This document shows positions 12,263-23,575 of a stretch of 64,000 nucleotides of DNA, piece after piece. A program made the translations under genes and the position numbers. Position 1 is the stretch's first letter, and each line of letters begins with the position of its first letter. This DNA is from Gigaspora margarita (taxonomy: Eukaryota; Glomeromycota; Glomeromycetes; Diversisporales; Gigasporaceae), in NCBI GenBank assembly GCA_009809945.1, contig WTPW01000080.1:429356-493355 (forward strand), read 5' to 3'. The notes beneath the pieces are model-generated. The model made no database searches. It was not told the DNA's origin and saw nothing but the letters and a program-made list of their open reading frames with translations.

Positions 12263-14420
12263 TATTTAATTTATCTAACAAAAACAACTTGGAAAATTTT
12301 GTGTTAATCAAATTAACAAATATGATTGGTCAATTTCTATATCAATATTTCTATCAGATCTCTTTTAATAAATAATCAGTAAAAATTTTAGCGTACATAC
12401 GTATATTATGTGATACATCACTATGTATACCAGTTTGGAAGCTTCCAGTATTTGCAAAATATGAATATAGATAACATGGACTTAGACATATAAAAATTAG
12501 AAATCAGAAAACTGCTAAATCATGATCATTCTTTTTTTTTGATTTGAAAAATTTTGCAAACTGCAATAATTGACTAAATCGATTAATCAATTAATTAACT
12601 ATAATTAATTTTTAATTGATTTTTAAAAAAATTTTGTCCAACTAATCAATTGCTTAAGTTTTATGAATTTAATATTTTTAACCTATTTCAAATTTATATT
12701 TTCTTATTCAGTTTTGATTTTTTTTGATTTCTTTACTAAAAAAACTTAGTTTTTGAATTATATTTCATCATTGATTTTTAAATTTTGAATTTTTCAAAAA
12801 TTTTAGTTAAATTATTTTTTTTATCACTATTTTTTAAATTTGAATTTCTTCATTAAAAAACATTTAGTTCTTGAGTTGCTTTTTTATCAGTACCTTGAAA
12901 TTATATTGATACTATTCTATAGATAATTTCTTATATTTTTAATAATTGCTTTGATATTTTCAAAAAATGTAATAATTTTAGTAGTGTAAAAAGAATTAAA
13001 TCCTCATAATAGTGAGTAATCACATCAAATTCTGGTAGTAGTAATGAAAATTTTTCATGACTTGTAATTCATTAAGCAACTCTTGGGTGTAATTTTTTTT
13101 GCAAAAAAATTCCTTTTTTTCATATATAGATTTCTTTTTTACATAGCCTAATATTATCAGTTGTTTTTTTTGATATCTTTTTCACATAAAAAACTATATT
13201 TAAGGGAAACTTTAATACCGCAATATAATTTTTTTTGCTTAAACTGACAAAATTAAAAAACCAATAGATGTGATAACTACCAAATCTTCATTATTTAATA
13301 AATCACATCTTTAAGCAAACTTTTTGGATGTTGAATTTCCTATTTTAAAGATTTCTATTTATTTTTAGTTGAATCAAATTTTTGAGTATTTATTGCTTTT
13401 CCATTACTGGTTGCCATCCATTTTACTAATGATCCTTCATGTAATTCTTTGTAATTTCCTGATAATATAATCATCATTTTTATCTTATTTTTTATTTAAT
13501 ATGGTTTTCAGAATATCCTCAATCAGTAATTTGTTAGGTAAAGCTCTTATTTTATTTTTGATCTACTAACTTTTCTTGTAAGTATTTGATCCATTGATTT
13601 TTTTGAAATTTATTGAACTCATATATATTTTTCATCAGTTTAGGTTTTATATTCTAAAAAAGTTTTCCACTTAATATAGAAAGTTCATTACACAAACTTG
13701 AAATGTTTTTAGTAAAACAATGCTGAAAATTACTTATTTCAAGATTATTATCATCAAAAAATAAATTAATCTTTCTCTATCATTAGATGAAATAAATTCT
13801 AAATAATAAGATTACGTCTTTTTACATTTAATTTTACCTATTAGTTAAATTACATTGAACAATATAAATAATAATCATTTTTTATATATATAGCTTTAAT
13901 TTACTTACATTGTGATAAAAGTATTGAATTTTATGTCAAGTAAACTGATATCAACATATCAACTTCTAAACAATCTAAAAATATAAATCCTATAGCAAGT
14001 AATGTAAAAGTTTTATTAAAAGTACAAAGATCGCTTTTTAATAAATGAAGCACCTAAATGTTATTCCATTCTAACTGTATTTAATAAATATAATTTTTTT
14101 TACTGTCATTAAAATAGTATGCTTTCATCTTTTTGATGTTCTATATGCAATTGAATTCTTAACTTTCTAGCTTTGCTTACATAAATTTTTGCTAAAAATG
14201 GTAAAAATATGAAAATTTCATAATAGGTTTTATTAGTAAAATTATTTAATGTTTGTGTACCCACTACTAAACCTCTATTATTATAAAATTTACAGCCAGA
14301 AATCAAATTTTTGTGATTGGCTTATTGAGATATAATGTTTCTAATTTTATTATCTTATTTGTGGCAAGATGAATAATCTTTTTATAAAAAAAATAATTGA
14401 TCAAAAATTATTTTTATGTA
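12263..14420 (-). other. AT-rich region with possible decayed minus-strand coding DNA
   Basis: No gene is identified. On the minus strand, short patches read like protein with natural composition, for example ELLNELQVMKNFHYY near 13,030-13,070 and NKLLIEDILKTILNKK near 13,490-13,540. A 65-codon frame lies at 14,109-14,306. The patches sit in different frames with stops between them, as expected of an old transposase or host pseudogene. I do not recognise the family. Confidence 0.3.
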
Positions 14421-14708
14421 TTATAAATAAATATTACATAAGGCATTGCTTAAAATTGCTAGAAATAGCAGAACAAATTGTACAGTTCAAATTTGAGTTT
14501 TGCGTTCATTGTTGTGCTTGATATATATACCTTTAAGTACTTGTATTTTGACACATTAGTAGTTGTGACTTTGAAATTGAATCGACCATTAGTTAAGTGG
14601 AGTTGGTTGATAACCAACATTAAGTCACCCAATAAAATTAAGAATGAATAGAGAAAGTTATTAACTACCAGAAAAGGTTAAACCAAAAAAGCAACAAAAA
14701 GCTATACT
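14421..14708 (+). repeat. Dispersed repeat DR, copy A, left part
   Basis: This aligns well with 45,370-45,685. Shared blocks include ATTGCTTAAAATTG, GTACGGTTCAAAT-like, TGTGCTTG and a TTAGTTAAG block, then GGAGTTGGTT, ACCAAC.TTAAGTCAC and AATAAA.TTAAGA. The alignment then stops and resumes at 15,880 in this copy, while copy B at 45 kb runs straight through. Product and class are unknown. Confidence 0.65.
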
Positions 14709-15879
14709 ATAAAGCTACAAAATAATGAGCATGAGTATTATTTAGAAAATTGTATTTTCTAAAAATAGTATACCTAGCTGCCTATGCATGTTCCAAAATA
14801 GTGCATAAATATGTAAGTACATACAGTTAAAATAGAAATATGTGGTTTATTATTAAAAAAAAAGAAAAAGTTTTTAAATCTACAAGTAATATTTTATATA
14901 CTATATTTATCCAAAAATAAGCTACCCTTTTTGGTCAAAAAGTTAACAAAAAAATGTGGGGTAGCTTATTTTCATATTGTTAAATTTTTTGAAAAATTGA
15001 AAAATGTACTAATAAAAAGTTGTCTGAATGCTAGAAATTTTTACTTTAGGTGTATTTCGTTATTCTGAACAACTTTACTTAATCGCACTTTGAAGTTTAC
15101 TTAGTAAAAAAAAGTTTTATATATAGCAACTGTTAACAATTTCTTAAAAATTTTTAAAAATTTTTCTGAAAATCTGGGGGGTAGCTTCTTTTGAAGGTTG
15201 CTTATTTTCAGAAACATATGTTATGTGCAAGGTTTAGGTGATATGTAAATTTAACGAATTATTTAATAAGTAATAATAAGGTCATAAAGCATATATAATA
15301 AAAAATAAATACCACTAAGCAAAATTGAAAACAGCGGAATGTGTTATAAGGCATCCTTAAATATTTGCAATATGTACAATGCAAAAAATCAAAAACCTCA
15401 ATATTTCTGAGAGATTATGTATAGAAGTAATGTGCCAAGTATAAATGAAAAGCCTCAATCTCTATATAGAGATAATGCATCTGCATATTGAAAATAACTT
15501 TCTTAATCTCAATAAATGAGCCTTAAATAAGCCATTACTAATTTAGTTTATCTCCTATGTGTAATTCAAACTTTATTTAGTACAAAGAGGTTTCCCATAC
15601 TACAACTTAAGTAGAGAAATGTTAATCCTTTATTCTATATATATATTAAGGTTTGGATTTTCAGCACCATGCAAATAATTACTTGTTGTTATTCTTATGC
15701 AAGTATTTGTAATTTACTGCATTTCTTTATTTAAGAAGAATGATATTTATATACTGCACATGGTCATTATTTTGAACATCTTATGCATAGAAAAAAAACC
15801 ATTCTTGTTTCAAAATAGCACACATACGCATACTCAAAATAGCGTGCAAGTGTGCGTTATTTTGTGGTTTTACAGTAAA
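14709..15879. mobile_element. 1.17-kb insertion splitting repeat DR copy A
   Basis: Copy B of the repeat (45,310-45,900) has no sequence corresponding to this block, so it is an insertion. Its ends look like a short imperfect inverted repeat: ACAAAATAATG near 14,716 and the complement of GTTATTTTGTGG near 15,858. A TAAAG-like word occurs at both junctions and may be a target duplication. No transposase is readable, so it is probably non-autonomous. It contains a smaller TIR element at about 14,910-15,213. Confidence 0.5.
14910..15213. mobile_element. 300-bp TIR element (MITE)
   Basis: The left end reads CCAAAAATAAGCTACCC and the right end is the complement of a related AAAATAAGCAACC word. 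Two inner GGGGTAGCTT words sit near 14,955 and 15,178. A similar left end (AAAAATAAGCTATCTC) occurs near 54,008, which hints at a dispersed family. It is non-coding. Confidence 0.45.
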
Positions 15880-16075
15880 GAATCCCTTCCTGGCACATTT
15901 TGAAAAAGTCAAATAGATTTTAATTTTTCTAAATAGTAAATAACAATTAAATCCTAATAAAAGAAAAATAAAAATACATTTCTCTAATAAATATAGCATT
16001 ACTTGTGAAAAATATTTTAGCATGTAACACTTACAAATTTTAGTAATCTTTTGATCTGGAGACTATTGTTGTTAG
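15880..16075 (+). repeat. Dispersed repeat DR, copy A, right part
   Basis: This continues the match to copy B (45,690-45,895): a CCCTTC.TGGC.C.TTTTGAA block, AATTTTTCTAAATAGTA-like, TATAGCATTA, GTGAAAA.ATTTTAGCATG and TTTGATC.GGAGAC. The frames here cross this repeat and do not look like genes. Confidence 0.65.
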
Positions 16076-16424
16076 ACAAAATATTTTTTGCATAATGACA
16101 AAAGACGAAATCTAAGCCATATAATTATTATAATCACTTGAACAATCACATGATTGTTGTCCAGTTGTGCAATTTGCAATAATTTTTTAGTGAGCATAGA
16201 GTTGCTATAAATACGATTATATTTCTATCTATTTTAACTTTATTTGATATAAACATCAGTTCAATATTTAATTTTTATCTATTTAAACTTATTGTATACT
16301 AGATATAACCCATCACTTCGCTAACAGTTGTAAGATATATAATTTTACAAGCATGCATGTTGTGAAGGGCTTCCATCTATGAGTTTTTTTGTCTTCTCTC
16401 TTTCTTTCTATTATTATTTTATAT
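16076..16424. other. Spacer, no gene seen
   Basis: This is AT-rich unique sequence. The short block around 16,300-16,330 (ACTAGATATAACCCATCACTTCGC) resembles a transposon terminus but could not be paired with another end. Confidence 0.35.
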
Positions 16425-16846
16425 TGTTATTTATATTTCATTTTATTTATTTATTAGTTATATATATTGGTACTTTACTTTTAAGATATATATGTCTGTA
16501 GAATAGACATTACCTGATTCATATATTTTTCAGATATCTCTACCAGATCATTCTGATCTGTCAGTTCTGATCAAATCAGTCAGACCAGTTAGTTCTGATC
16601 AGATCATTTTAATCTGTCAGTTCTGATCAAATCATTCTAATTTGTCAGTTCTGATCAAATCATTCTGATCTGTCAGTTCTGATCAAATCAGACAGATCTG
16701 ACAGTTCAACCATAAGTTTGCTATAAAACCTGTATCATAAACTAAAGATGTAAAAAGTATAAAAGTAGCATCCCTGTCACCTTGAAATAAAACAACTCAG
16801 TACAAGTTTACAACTCAGTTAAGTTTAATACTTTGAAATCATAACA
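16425..16846 (+). mobile_element. Possible solo LTR (fossil)
   Basis: The segment starts with TGTTAT and ends with ATAACA. It has a TATA-like CTATAAAACC at about 16,715 and an AATAAA at about 16,787. The left half holds a minisatellite. The same termini bound the LTR at 49.6 kb. No target duplication or internal retroelement region was found, so this is a weak call of an old solo LTR. Confidence 0.3.
16540..16705. repeat. 28-29-bp minisatellite, five to six copies
   Basis: Imperfect tandem units follow the pattern ATCTGTCAGTTCTGATCAAA then TCATTCTG. TGATCAAATCA and CAGTTCTGATC recur throughout. The unit is partly palindromic (TGATCA). Confidence 0.8.
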
Positions 16847-17297
16847 GTAGATGTAGTAACTCTAGTAGTTTGTCTTATCTCTTAAGTTTTGCCCATAAAT
16901 TGTCCAAGTTCACTTTTTGTTACTATAAAACACTTGTGTCCTTTTCGTTAAGAATTAACCTTCAAAATTCAAGTAGAAGTATTAATGTAGCATAGTTTCT
17001 ATCTATTTATCCCAATAGTATTGTGTTTAGTCTTTTTTGGGGTAGTATTATGAAGGGTAAACCCAGTGATGATTTCAAATTGTATCACTCTCAATATAAT
17101 CACATCTAATTTGATTGGCCAAAAAAGTAAACAAATGTCAGGTGATGTTATGATCAATGATCTTTAATCTAACATTAAGGTTAGGGAAGTAACAAAAATC
17201 AGGCAATTTTTTAAGAGGGAGGAGGTAAAAAAAGTTGAAATTATATATAAGAATCTGACTATATATATATATTAAAGAAGAGGGAGGAAGTAGGCAG
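16847..17297. other. Spacer, no gene seen
   Basis: No coding or RNA signal is seen. It carries an isolated TTAAGGTTAGGGAAG patch near 17,173 and a TATATA run near 17,265. Confidence 0.4.
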
Positions 17298-17632
17298 CTT
17301 TATTTATTTGTACTAGTAATACAAACTCCTAAAAAGGCAACCACCAATCAGTGAGTTCGAATTTTGATTGTTCCAGATCAGCCCAACATGAATTCTGAAC
17401 ACGTGCAAAAGAAGAAAAAAGTGAAAATACACCAAAACTAGTGTTTAAATTGACCTTTGAGCACTAATTAAAAATGGCAGGGACGAAATTTTACATATAA
17501 TGAGCAACTATCTATAGCTATACCTCCTAAAGCTAACCTCCTAACTCTAACTTTGCATTTTTGCACACTTAGTTTATTTACAAAATTAAATTTTCTTTTT
17601 TGAGTTGTATTACCAGCACAAATAAGTAAATC
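17298..17632 (+). mobile_element. TIR element (MITE), family R1, copy 2
   Basis: The inverted ends are TTATTTGTACTAGTAATACAA and the complement of TTGTATTACCAGCACAAATAA. The interior shares with the 7.5-kb copy, in opposite orientation, the AGCACTAATTAAAAATGGCAG-like block, AAATTTTACATATAA and a CTCCTAAAGCTAACCTCCTAA tract (degenerate CCCTAA-like). Its length of about 335 bp matches copy 1. It is non-coding. Confidence 0.6.
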
Positions 17633-18471
17633 TGGGGGTAGGCCTCTGATAAAAAATAATTAGGTGATTAATAACATGGCCCTTAGGGCTAGGGTCAGCT
17701 TTTTGATATAGTTTAAAAGGTATTTTATATATAGATATCACTTATGTTATAGTTATACAAACTATTTGTTTGTTATGTATTTGATCCGTTTTATTTGATT
17801 TTGTTTATGCTCTTTTGATACTCAAAATTCTCAGATGATTATATCAAGAGTGGCGCAATTTATGATCATCACTAGGTTCACTCTTCTTCAAGTATCCCCT
17901 TTTTCAATTTACCAAGTAAAAAAAAATAAAAGGATCTAAGTAGTAGCACTTACCCCCCATTTTTGCTAAAAACCTTGGTTAGTCACCTGCTCTATTGTTA
18001 CTACAAATAAGGCAAGACTTAGCTACCTTATTTATCAAACAATTACTAACCCCGTGGTCACCCATTATTGGAACCCCATGTGATCCATAATTTTCGGTTT
18101 CTGACTGCTGCCAACTGCCGTTGGAATTCAAATATCTGACCAATGAATAGTTCTGTGATATCATAAAAGAAACCCTGATTCAAATTCTATCTTCGAATCC
18201 TATAGCCTATACAAGATAAAGACTTATTCGATTAGTATAGAATGAATAACAAATACAAGAAGCATAAGAAGAAACTAATACTTAGCTTAATCCAATTTTA
18301 AGCTCTCAGAACTTTGAGACCCAGACCAATCAATCACGCCTCTTTCTGCCTGCCAGTTCAAGGTTTAGAAGTCTTGAGTGTTTGTAGAGTTAGTTTTATT
18401 ATTAGTAGCATATAGTGATTATGGTTAGACATAGGGTATCATTTTTTCCCCTTCTCAATGTCAGTAAAATA
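17633..18471. other. Spacer, no gene seen
   Basis: This is unique AT-rich DNA. A 61-codon minus-strand frame at 17,979-18,164 has no recognisable motif. Nothing else stands out. Confidence 0.4.
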
Positions 18472-18630
18472 ACATGCATAAGATTATGACATATTTCACA
18501 GACATGAATAACATGTATAAGGTTTATAACGTTTTCACGGACATGTATAAAATTATAACGTATTTCACAAACATGCATAAGATTATGACGTATTTCACAG
18601 ACATGTATAAGATTATGACATATTTCACAG
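18472..18630. repeat. 30-bp minisatellite, five units, open on both strands
   Basis: Units of exactly 30 bp start at 18,472, 18,511, 18,541, 18,571 and 18,601. A 9-bp partial unit separates the first two. The unit is close to ACATGTATAAGATTATGACG followed by TATTTCACAG. Because 30 is a multiple of three, a decapeptide repeat MYKIMTYFTD reads on the plus strand and YVIILYMSVK on the minus strand. Confidence 0.9.
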
Positions 18631-19072
18631 ACACACATGTCCATGAAATCATGTAACTATCACTGATATACAATATTACATATGTGCAGAATCCTAGAGA
18701 TTTTAATCCAATAGATATTTTAGTTTCAATCTCTAATTTATGCTTCAATTCTAATTTATTCAGATCGTATATCGTTATACAAGGATATAGATTTATTAAT
18801 TCGCTATAAGGCCATTTGAAGTTAATTTTTTGGTTAACATCACTTGAAGAAAAGGTAGGGCAAATGAAATGAGCATATGGGGTCTGTGCCTTGAAAATAA
18901 GGTTCTGAGCCTCCAAACCAAAATTGAGATTTTTGTTAAATCTTAGTTTGCCATTTGATTTATTGTCATGATCTTTTAATTTGTGATTATAAATGAGCTG
19001 TTTGCTATATTTAAATTGCACCAACTTATTGTTTTGAACTAAAAGGTTATGCCTTGTATTGGTGCTTCTCAT
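18524..19072 (-). CDS. Hypothetical 182-codon frame running into the minisatellite
   Basis: This is the longest uninterrupted frame outside the ion-transport pseudogene, which is notable in DNA this AT-rich. Residues 1-140 have a fairly natural composition. Residues after about 140 are Ile/Val/Tyr-rich repeats produced by the 30-bp minisatellite (YVIILYMSVK-like). I recognise no domain and no clear signal peptide. There is no evidence of introns or of a promoter. It may be a chance frame, a fragment of an unknown gene, or a lineage-specific protein. Confidence 0.2.
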   Translation of the reverse strand: MRSTNTRHNLLVQNNKLVQFKYSKQLIYNHKLKDHDNKSNGKLRFNKNLNFGLEAQNLIFKAQTPYAHFICPTFSSSDVNQKINFKWPYSELINLYPCITIYDLNKLELKHKLEIETKISIGLKSLGFCTYVILYISDSYMISWTCVSVKYVIILYMSVKYVIILCMFVKYVIILYMSVKTL

Positions 19073-20254
19073 CGCATCTCTTAGTTAGAATTACTGTTTG
19101 CGGAAGGTCATTGTAAACATCTTACCTCTGGAAATCTTGATTTGTGGTATTGGATCCTGGCTGTTCCCACAGCTATTTTCACAGGACCCATTACTCCTGC
19201 TTAGCACCTTTTTGATTTGTTGATTTTAGTCAACTCGAATTTTATTCCAAAATGACTATTAATATTATCGTTATGTCAAGTGCATGCTGATCATTTAAGA
19301 ATATCTTAATTCTTTCGTTCTAACTGAATATATATATTCCGCAGCCCTCCATAAACATTTCTAATGATTTTTTATGATGACACACGATGGCATGAAAATA
19401 AAAATTTTCCACAGTCATTACGTCATCGGTAAAACTTTTAGTCAGAAATGTTATGGGTGAAATATATCAAATATTTTAAGTGCGTCATGAACATCACATA
19501 TTACCATAATTTACAGTAGAAGATACCCTTTTATCAGTACACCCCCTTGATTTGTACTAGGTATATTTCAAGGCTATTTGTTGTGGTGTTTTGTAAGAGA
19601 CCTGGTACAAATTAAAGGCTGATTTACTAATAATATATTTTTTTTATTTATGGCTAATATATGCTTTTTACAAAAGACCCCCACACTATGTACCTTATAT
19701 GGTGTGCATTGATATAAATTAATAATAACACTATAGCATAACTTAATGCACATTTTGTAAAAATGCAAATTTGATGAATATGGCCAAAAATTATTGTAGA
19801 GGACTTCTAACTCAAACCATGATATCTCTTACTCTAATCTGTTAACCTTGATTTTCAACTAATACCAACCTCTAACTAAACTCTAACCACGCCAATTTGA
19901 ATGAAAAAACTATCTAACTCAAAATTCTTGTATACCTTACTTAAAAAAATAAGAAATATTAGCTAAATACAATAATAATGAACAGTAATGAAAAGGATTC
20001 ATACTCCACTAAAAACACAAAAAAGCTAGAAGGAAAAAACATTTTAAAAGCATTTCACTAATAATCCAAAAAAAAAAATAGGAAAAAAAGCAAAAAGTGT
20101 AAACTGAATATGTTTACAAATGAGTAACAACAAAATAACAATAAAATAAAACAAAAAAAATTTACTTTGCTAAAAGCCACCCAAGAACTAAGAGGAAAAA
20201 AAGAATACCATGAAGACATTTCAAAATATTTGATTACCTTTTAACTTCTATCAA
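19073..20254. other. Spacer, no gene seen
   Basis: Nothing is recognisable beyond a degenerate CCCTAA-like tract (about 19,805-19,890) and A-rich DNA at about 19,930-20,170. A 64-codon minus-strand frame at 19,574-19,768 has no motif. Confidence 0.4.
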
Positions 20255-21455
20255 CCTATTAAGAATAGGATAGAACAAATAATTAATGTACTAAGTAATA
20301 CAAAATTAAACAAATAGTATACACATTACTGTTAATGTAATTTATAACCCAAAGAGAACTTTGACAAGATCCAGCTACTAGAAGGCATTAGTTTTTCATC
20401 CCTATATCCAAATTTGACGTCAGAACTACCACAAACTTTTTACCAGAAATTCCTTTTGTTTTGCTCTATTTGGAGTAGTTCACTATCTTCTAGGTTTCAA
20501 TAGGTATGCTCAAGATCAGTCATGCTTCAAAAGATCCTACCTACATTTAATTTTTAACTTCATTTTCGTTTGGGTTTAATACTCTAACACTCGCATACAT
20601 GTAAGATCCTTGGTCTGTGTTTCAAGATAGTTTACTAATTATTATATATAAAATTTTTAACCAAGTGAGAATAGAATAGAATGTACTACATAATGCAAAA
20701 ATACAAATATTTTACATGTTACCATTAAAATATAAAAATATTTTCAAGAAAGAACCAATTACTAGATGGCCCAATTAGTCTTTTATTCATATATCCAAAT
20801 TTGATGTCAGAACTGCTGCAATCCTTTAACGAGAATTCCCTTTCACTTTGCTCTATTCAGAAGTAGTTCATTAATCTTCTGGGTTCTGACAGGCATGCTC
20901 TAGCTCAATTCTATTGATTAAATCTCAAGATTAGTAATGCTTCAAAAGATCTTACCTAAATTTAACTTCATTTTCGTCTAGGTTTAATACCCTAGCATTC
21001 ACATATGTAAGATCCTTGGTCCATATTTCAAGATAGTCTACTAATTATTGCATGTAAAATTTCCAGCCTAGTGAGAATAAAATATAACGTATTACATAAT
21101 GCAAAAATACAAATAGTTTACACATTACCGTTAAAAATATAAAAATAACTTCCAAGAAAACTTTGACAAGAACCAGCTACTAGATGGCTCAATTAGTCTT
21201 TTATTCCTATATCCAAATTTGATGTCAGAACTACTGCAAACCTTTCACGAGAATTCCCTTCCACTTTGCTTTATTTAGTAGTTCACTAATTTTTTGGGTT
21301 CCAACAGGTATGCTCTAACTCAATTCTATTGATTAAATCGCAAGATTAGTCATGCTCCAAAAGATTCTATCTACCTTCATTTCACGTCTGGGTTTAATAC
21401 CCTAATACTCGCATACATAGATTTCTTGGTATGTGTTTCAAGATAGTATACTAAT
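20255..21455. repeat. About 400-bp tandem repeat, three copies
   Basis: Three successive units begin near 20,255, 20,655 and 21,065. Each carries AGAATA(G/A) and ATACAAA words, then CTACTAGA.GGC, TATATCCAAATTTGA.GTCAG, TTTGCT.TATT, a GGTATGCTC word, CATGCTTCAAAAGAT-like, CATTTTCGT.TGGGTTTAATAC and TCAAGATAGT. Units differ by many substitutions and small gaps, so the triplication is old. No stable frame spans a unit. Confidence 0.8.
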
Positions 21456-21735
21456 CTGACAAGGATCACTGTAATGTAAAGCTTTGTGAGCCCAAATAAC
21501 TTATTTTTTGAAATAAAAAAAAGGTGGAACGTAAAGGTTAACGAAAAGTCATGACAAAGAGATCGAATAGTTTATTTTTGTATTAGTACTTAATATAAGC
21601 TATATAAATTTACCAGTAATTTTTAAAATTTTAAATCTTGATTTTTATGATCGATAGATTTTTCATATGAGCATCAGAACTTTTTTATCTTTAAACAAAA
21701 GATAAAACTATCTGTGAAAAGTAATTATATACATA

Positions 21736-22043
21736 AGGTCATGCAAAGTTGATTTTTCATTTTGCATTATATGGAATCTGTGAACATGGGTCTGTTGGTC
21801 TTTTTTTTCCCATCTAAGGTTATACAAAGTTAATTGGATCAGCAGTCATATTTTTCTGTCAGTCCTATTAGACAATTACAGAAAATTAAGGGCGACACCA
21901 GATGAGAATAGCAAAAAAAAATAAGTGTCTATAAAAAAACTATAAATCTAACATTAAGGCAATTACAAAATTAATTTTTTCAAAAAATTGAAAAAATGAT
22001 TCAGTGGTAATCAAAATAAAAAATCAACTTCGTGTGGCCTACT
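21736..22043. mobile_element. TIR element (MITE), GGTCACGCAAAGTTAATTTTT family
   Basis: The left end is GGTCATGCAAAGTTGATTTTT and the right end is the complement of a related AAAAAATCAACTTCGTGTGGCC. An internal AAGGTTATACAAAGTTAATT word at about 21,819 repeats the terminus, which suggests a compound copy. The same termini bound two elements in the 26.8-28.3 kb nest. It is non-coding and about 300 bp long. Confidence 0.6.
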
Positions 22044-23259
22044 AATTGCATATTGCTTAATAAATAAGTGTAAATTTATAAAAAGGTTCCTAGCGAAATT
22101 ATCTCTTTTCTCAGTCCAATTAGTAATTATTGCAACTTTGTCTCTTTCAATTATAATAAATTCAAGATTTATAGACCCACAACGTGAAGAAAATTTTAAA
22201 ACTTTAGGATTTATAAGATAGACAACCGAATTTTATAAAGATCTAATAGCATTGCTCTTTACAGTATAATAAAAATAATTTTGTGTGTTTCGTGAAATCG
22301 AATATACAGTATAAACAGTTCTAAATATTTTTTGAATGACTCAAAATTATTCTCTCTCTAATTAGTGACATCCGTTTTAGTTTTTCCTTTAGAATTCATT
22401 GAAATGAGCTATCCCCATTTCACTAAACATTTCTAAGAGCCAAATTCTATATTATCTCTCTTGATGAGTTATAGAAAAATATCTTTTATTCAAAATCGAA
22501 ATTCCTTTAACTCAAAAAACAATTTGATTCTTTGGAGCTTAAAAACTATATGTAAAACAATGACAAATATTTTCAACTAGGATGATTCTTTATTGATGAG
22601 TTAAATTAATTACTTTTAATTTTTCTTATTTAAAAATAATCAACCTTTCGGCACACACACATTTTGAAAGTAAATAGTCAGACGTGATTAACTAATTTTT
22701 CAGGAATTATATTGGAACTTGATTGATTAGTTAGGTTCTTTATTAGATATCATATGCGTATAATGAGCCTTTATATTAAAACTAAATTGCTTGCTAACAA
22801 TAAATAATAACAAGAAAAATAATAATTAAATTAATAATCAAATTTAAAATAAAAATAATTAATTGTGATATGTGAAAAACACATGAAACTCAAGTCTACC
22901 TTTCAACAGTTTCGACACCTTTTGGCAGTTTTTTAGTTTTATTTAACCAACAAAAAAATGGGGAACCCAGATTTGACATTCATTAATATCAAAGCCTTTA
23001 AGTTTTCTCTAAAAATTGCATTATTAATTTTGAAACAGACTCACTTACTAAAGATTTAACTACAAAAAAAAACTTTTTTGTTATAGAAATTCTTACTGTA
23101 TATAATATATGCAACAACTAAATTAAAAAACAACCCTCTTGATTTTTTTCTGTTTTTGTGATTATTTTGCTGTGTATAGAATGAAAGGTGTTTTTCTGTC
23201 AATTTGTTTAAAGTTTCAGTAATTGACTAATTCGGCTTGTATTTTAATATAGATTTGTT
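22044..23259. other. Spacer, no gene seen
   Basis: This is AT-rich sequence with frequent stops in all frames. No motif, RNA gene or inverted repeat of note was found. Confidence 0.4.
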
Positions 23260-23575
23260 AAATTTCAAAAAAAAAACACATTTTATCACTTCACTTATAA
23301 ACCAATTAATTCACTTATTGTTCAGCAATTAAATTTCAAAAAAATGCATTTTATCTTATTGTTCAACAATTAATATCAAAAAACTGTGGTTTATCACTTT
23401 ACTTTATAAACCAATTTACTTATTGTTTAGCAATTAAATTCAAAAAAAAATGTGTTTTATCTTATTGTTCAATTAATTTTCAAAAAACGCATTTTATTGC
23501 TTCACTTTATATTATTCAGAATTAAATTACAAAAAAAAACATGTGTTATCACTTCACTTTATAAACTCATTTGTT
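23260..23575. repeat. 50-70-bp tandem repeat, five to six copies
   Basis: Units contain an A-run, then (CG/TG)CATTTTAT, CACTTCACTTTATAAACCAA, TTCACTTATTGTTCAGCAATT and AAATTTC. Some units lack the CACTTCACTTTATAAACC part, which gives two unit lengths. Confidence 0.75.

Noticed and set aside
16540-16705. CRISPR-like array
   Set aside because: Units are adjacent, partly palindromic and without unique spacers, in a eukaryotic context. It is an ordinary minisatellite, as are the arrays at 18.5, 23.3, 44.2 and 44.8 kb.
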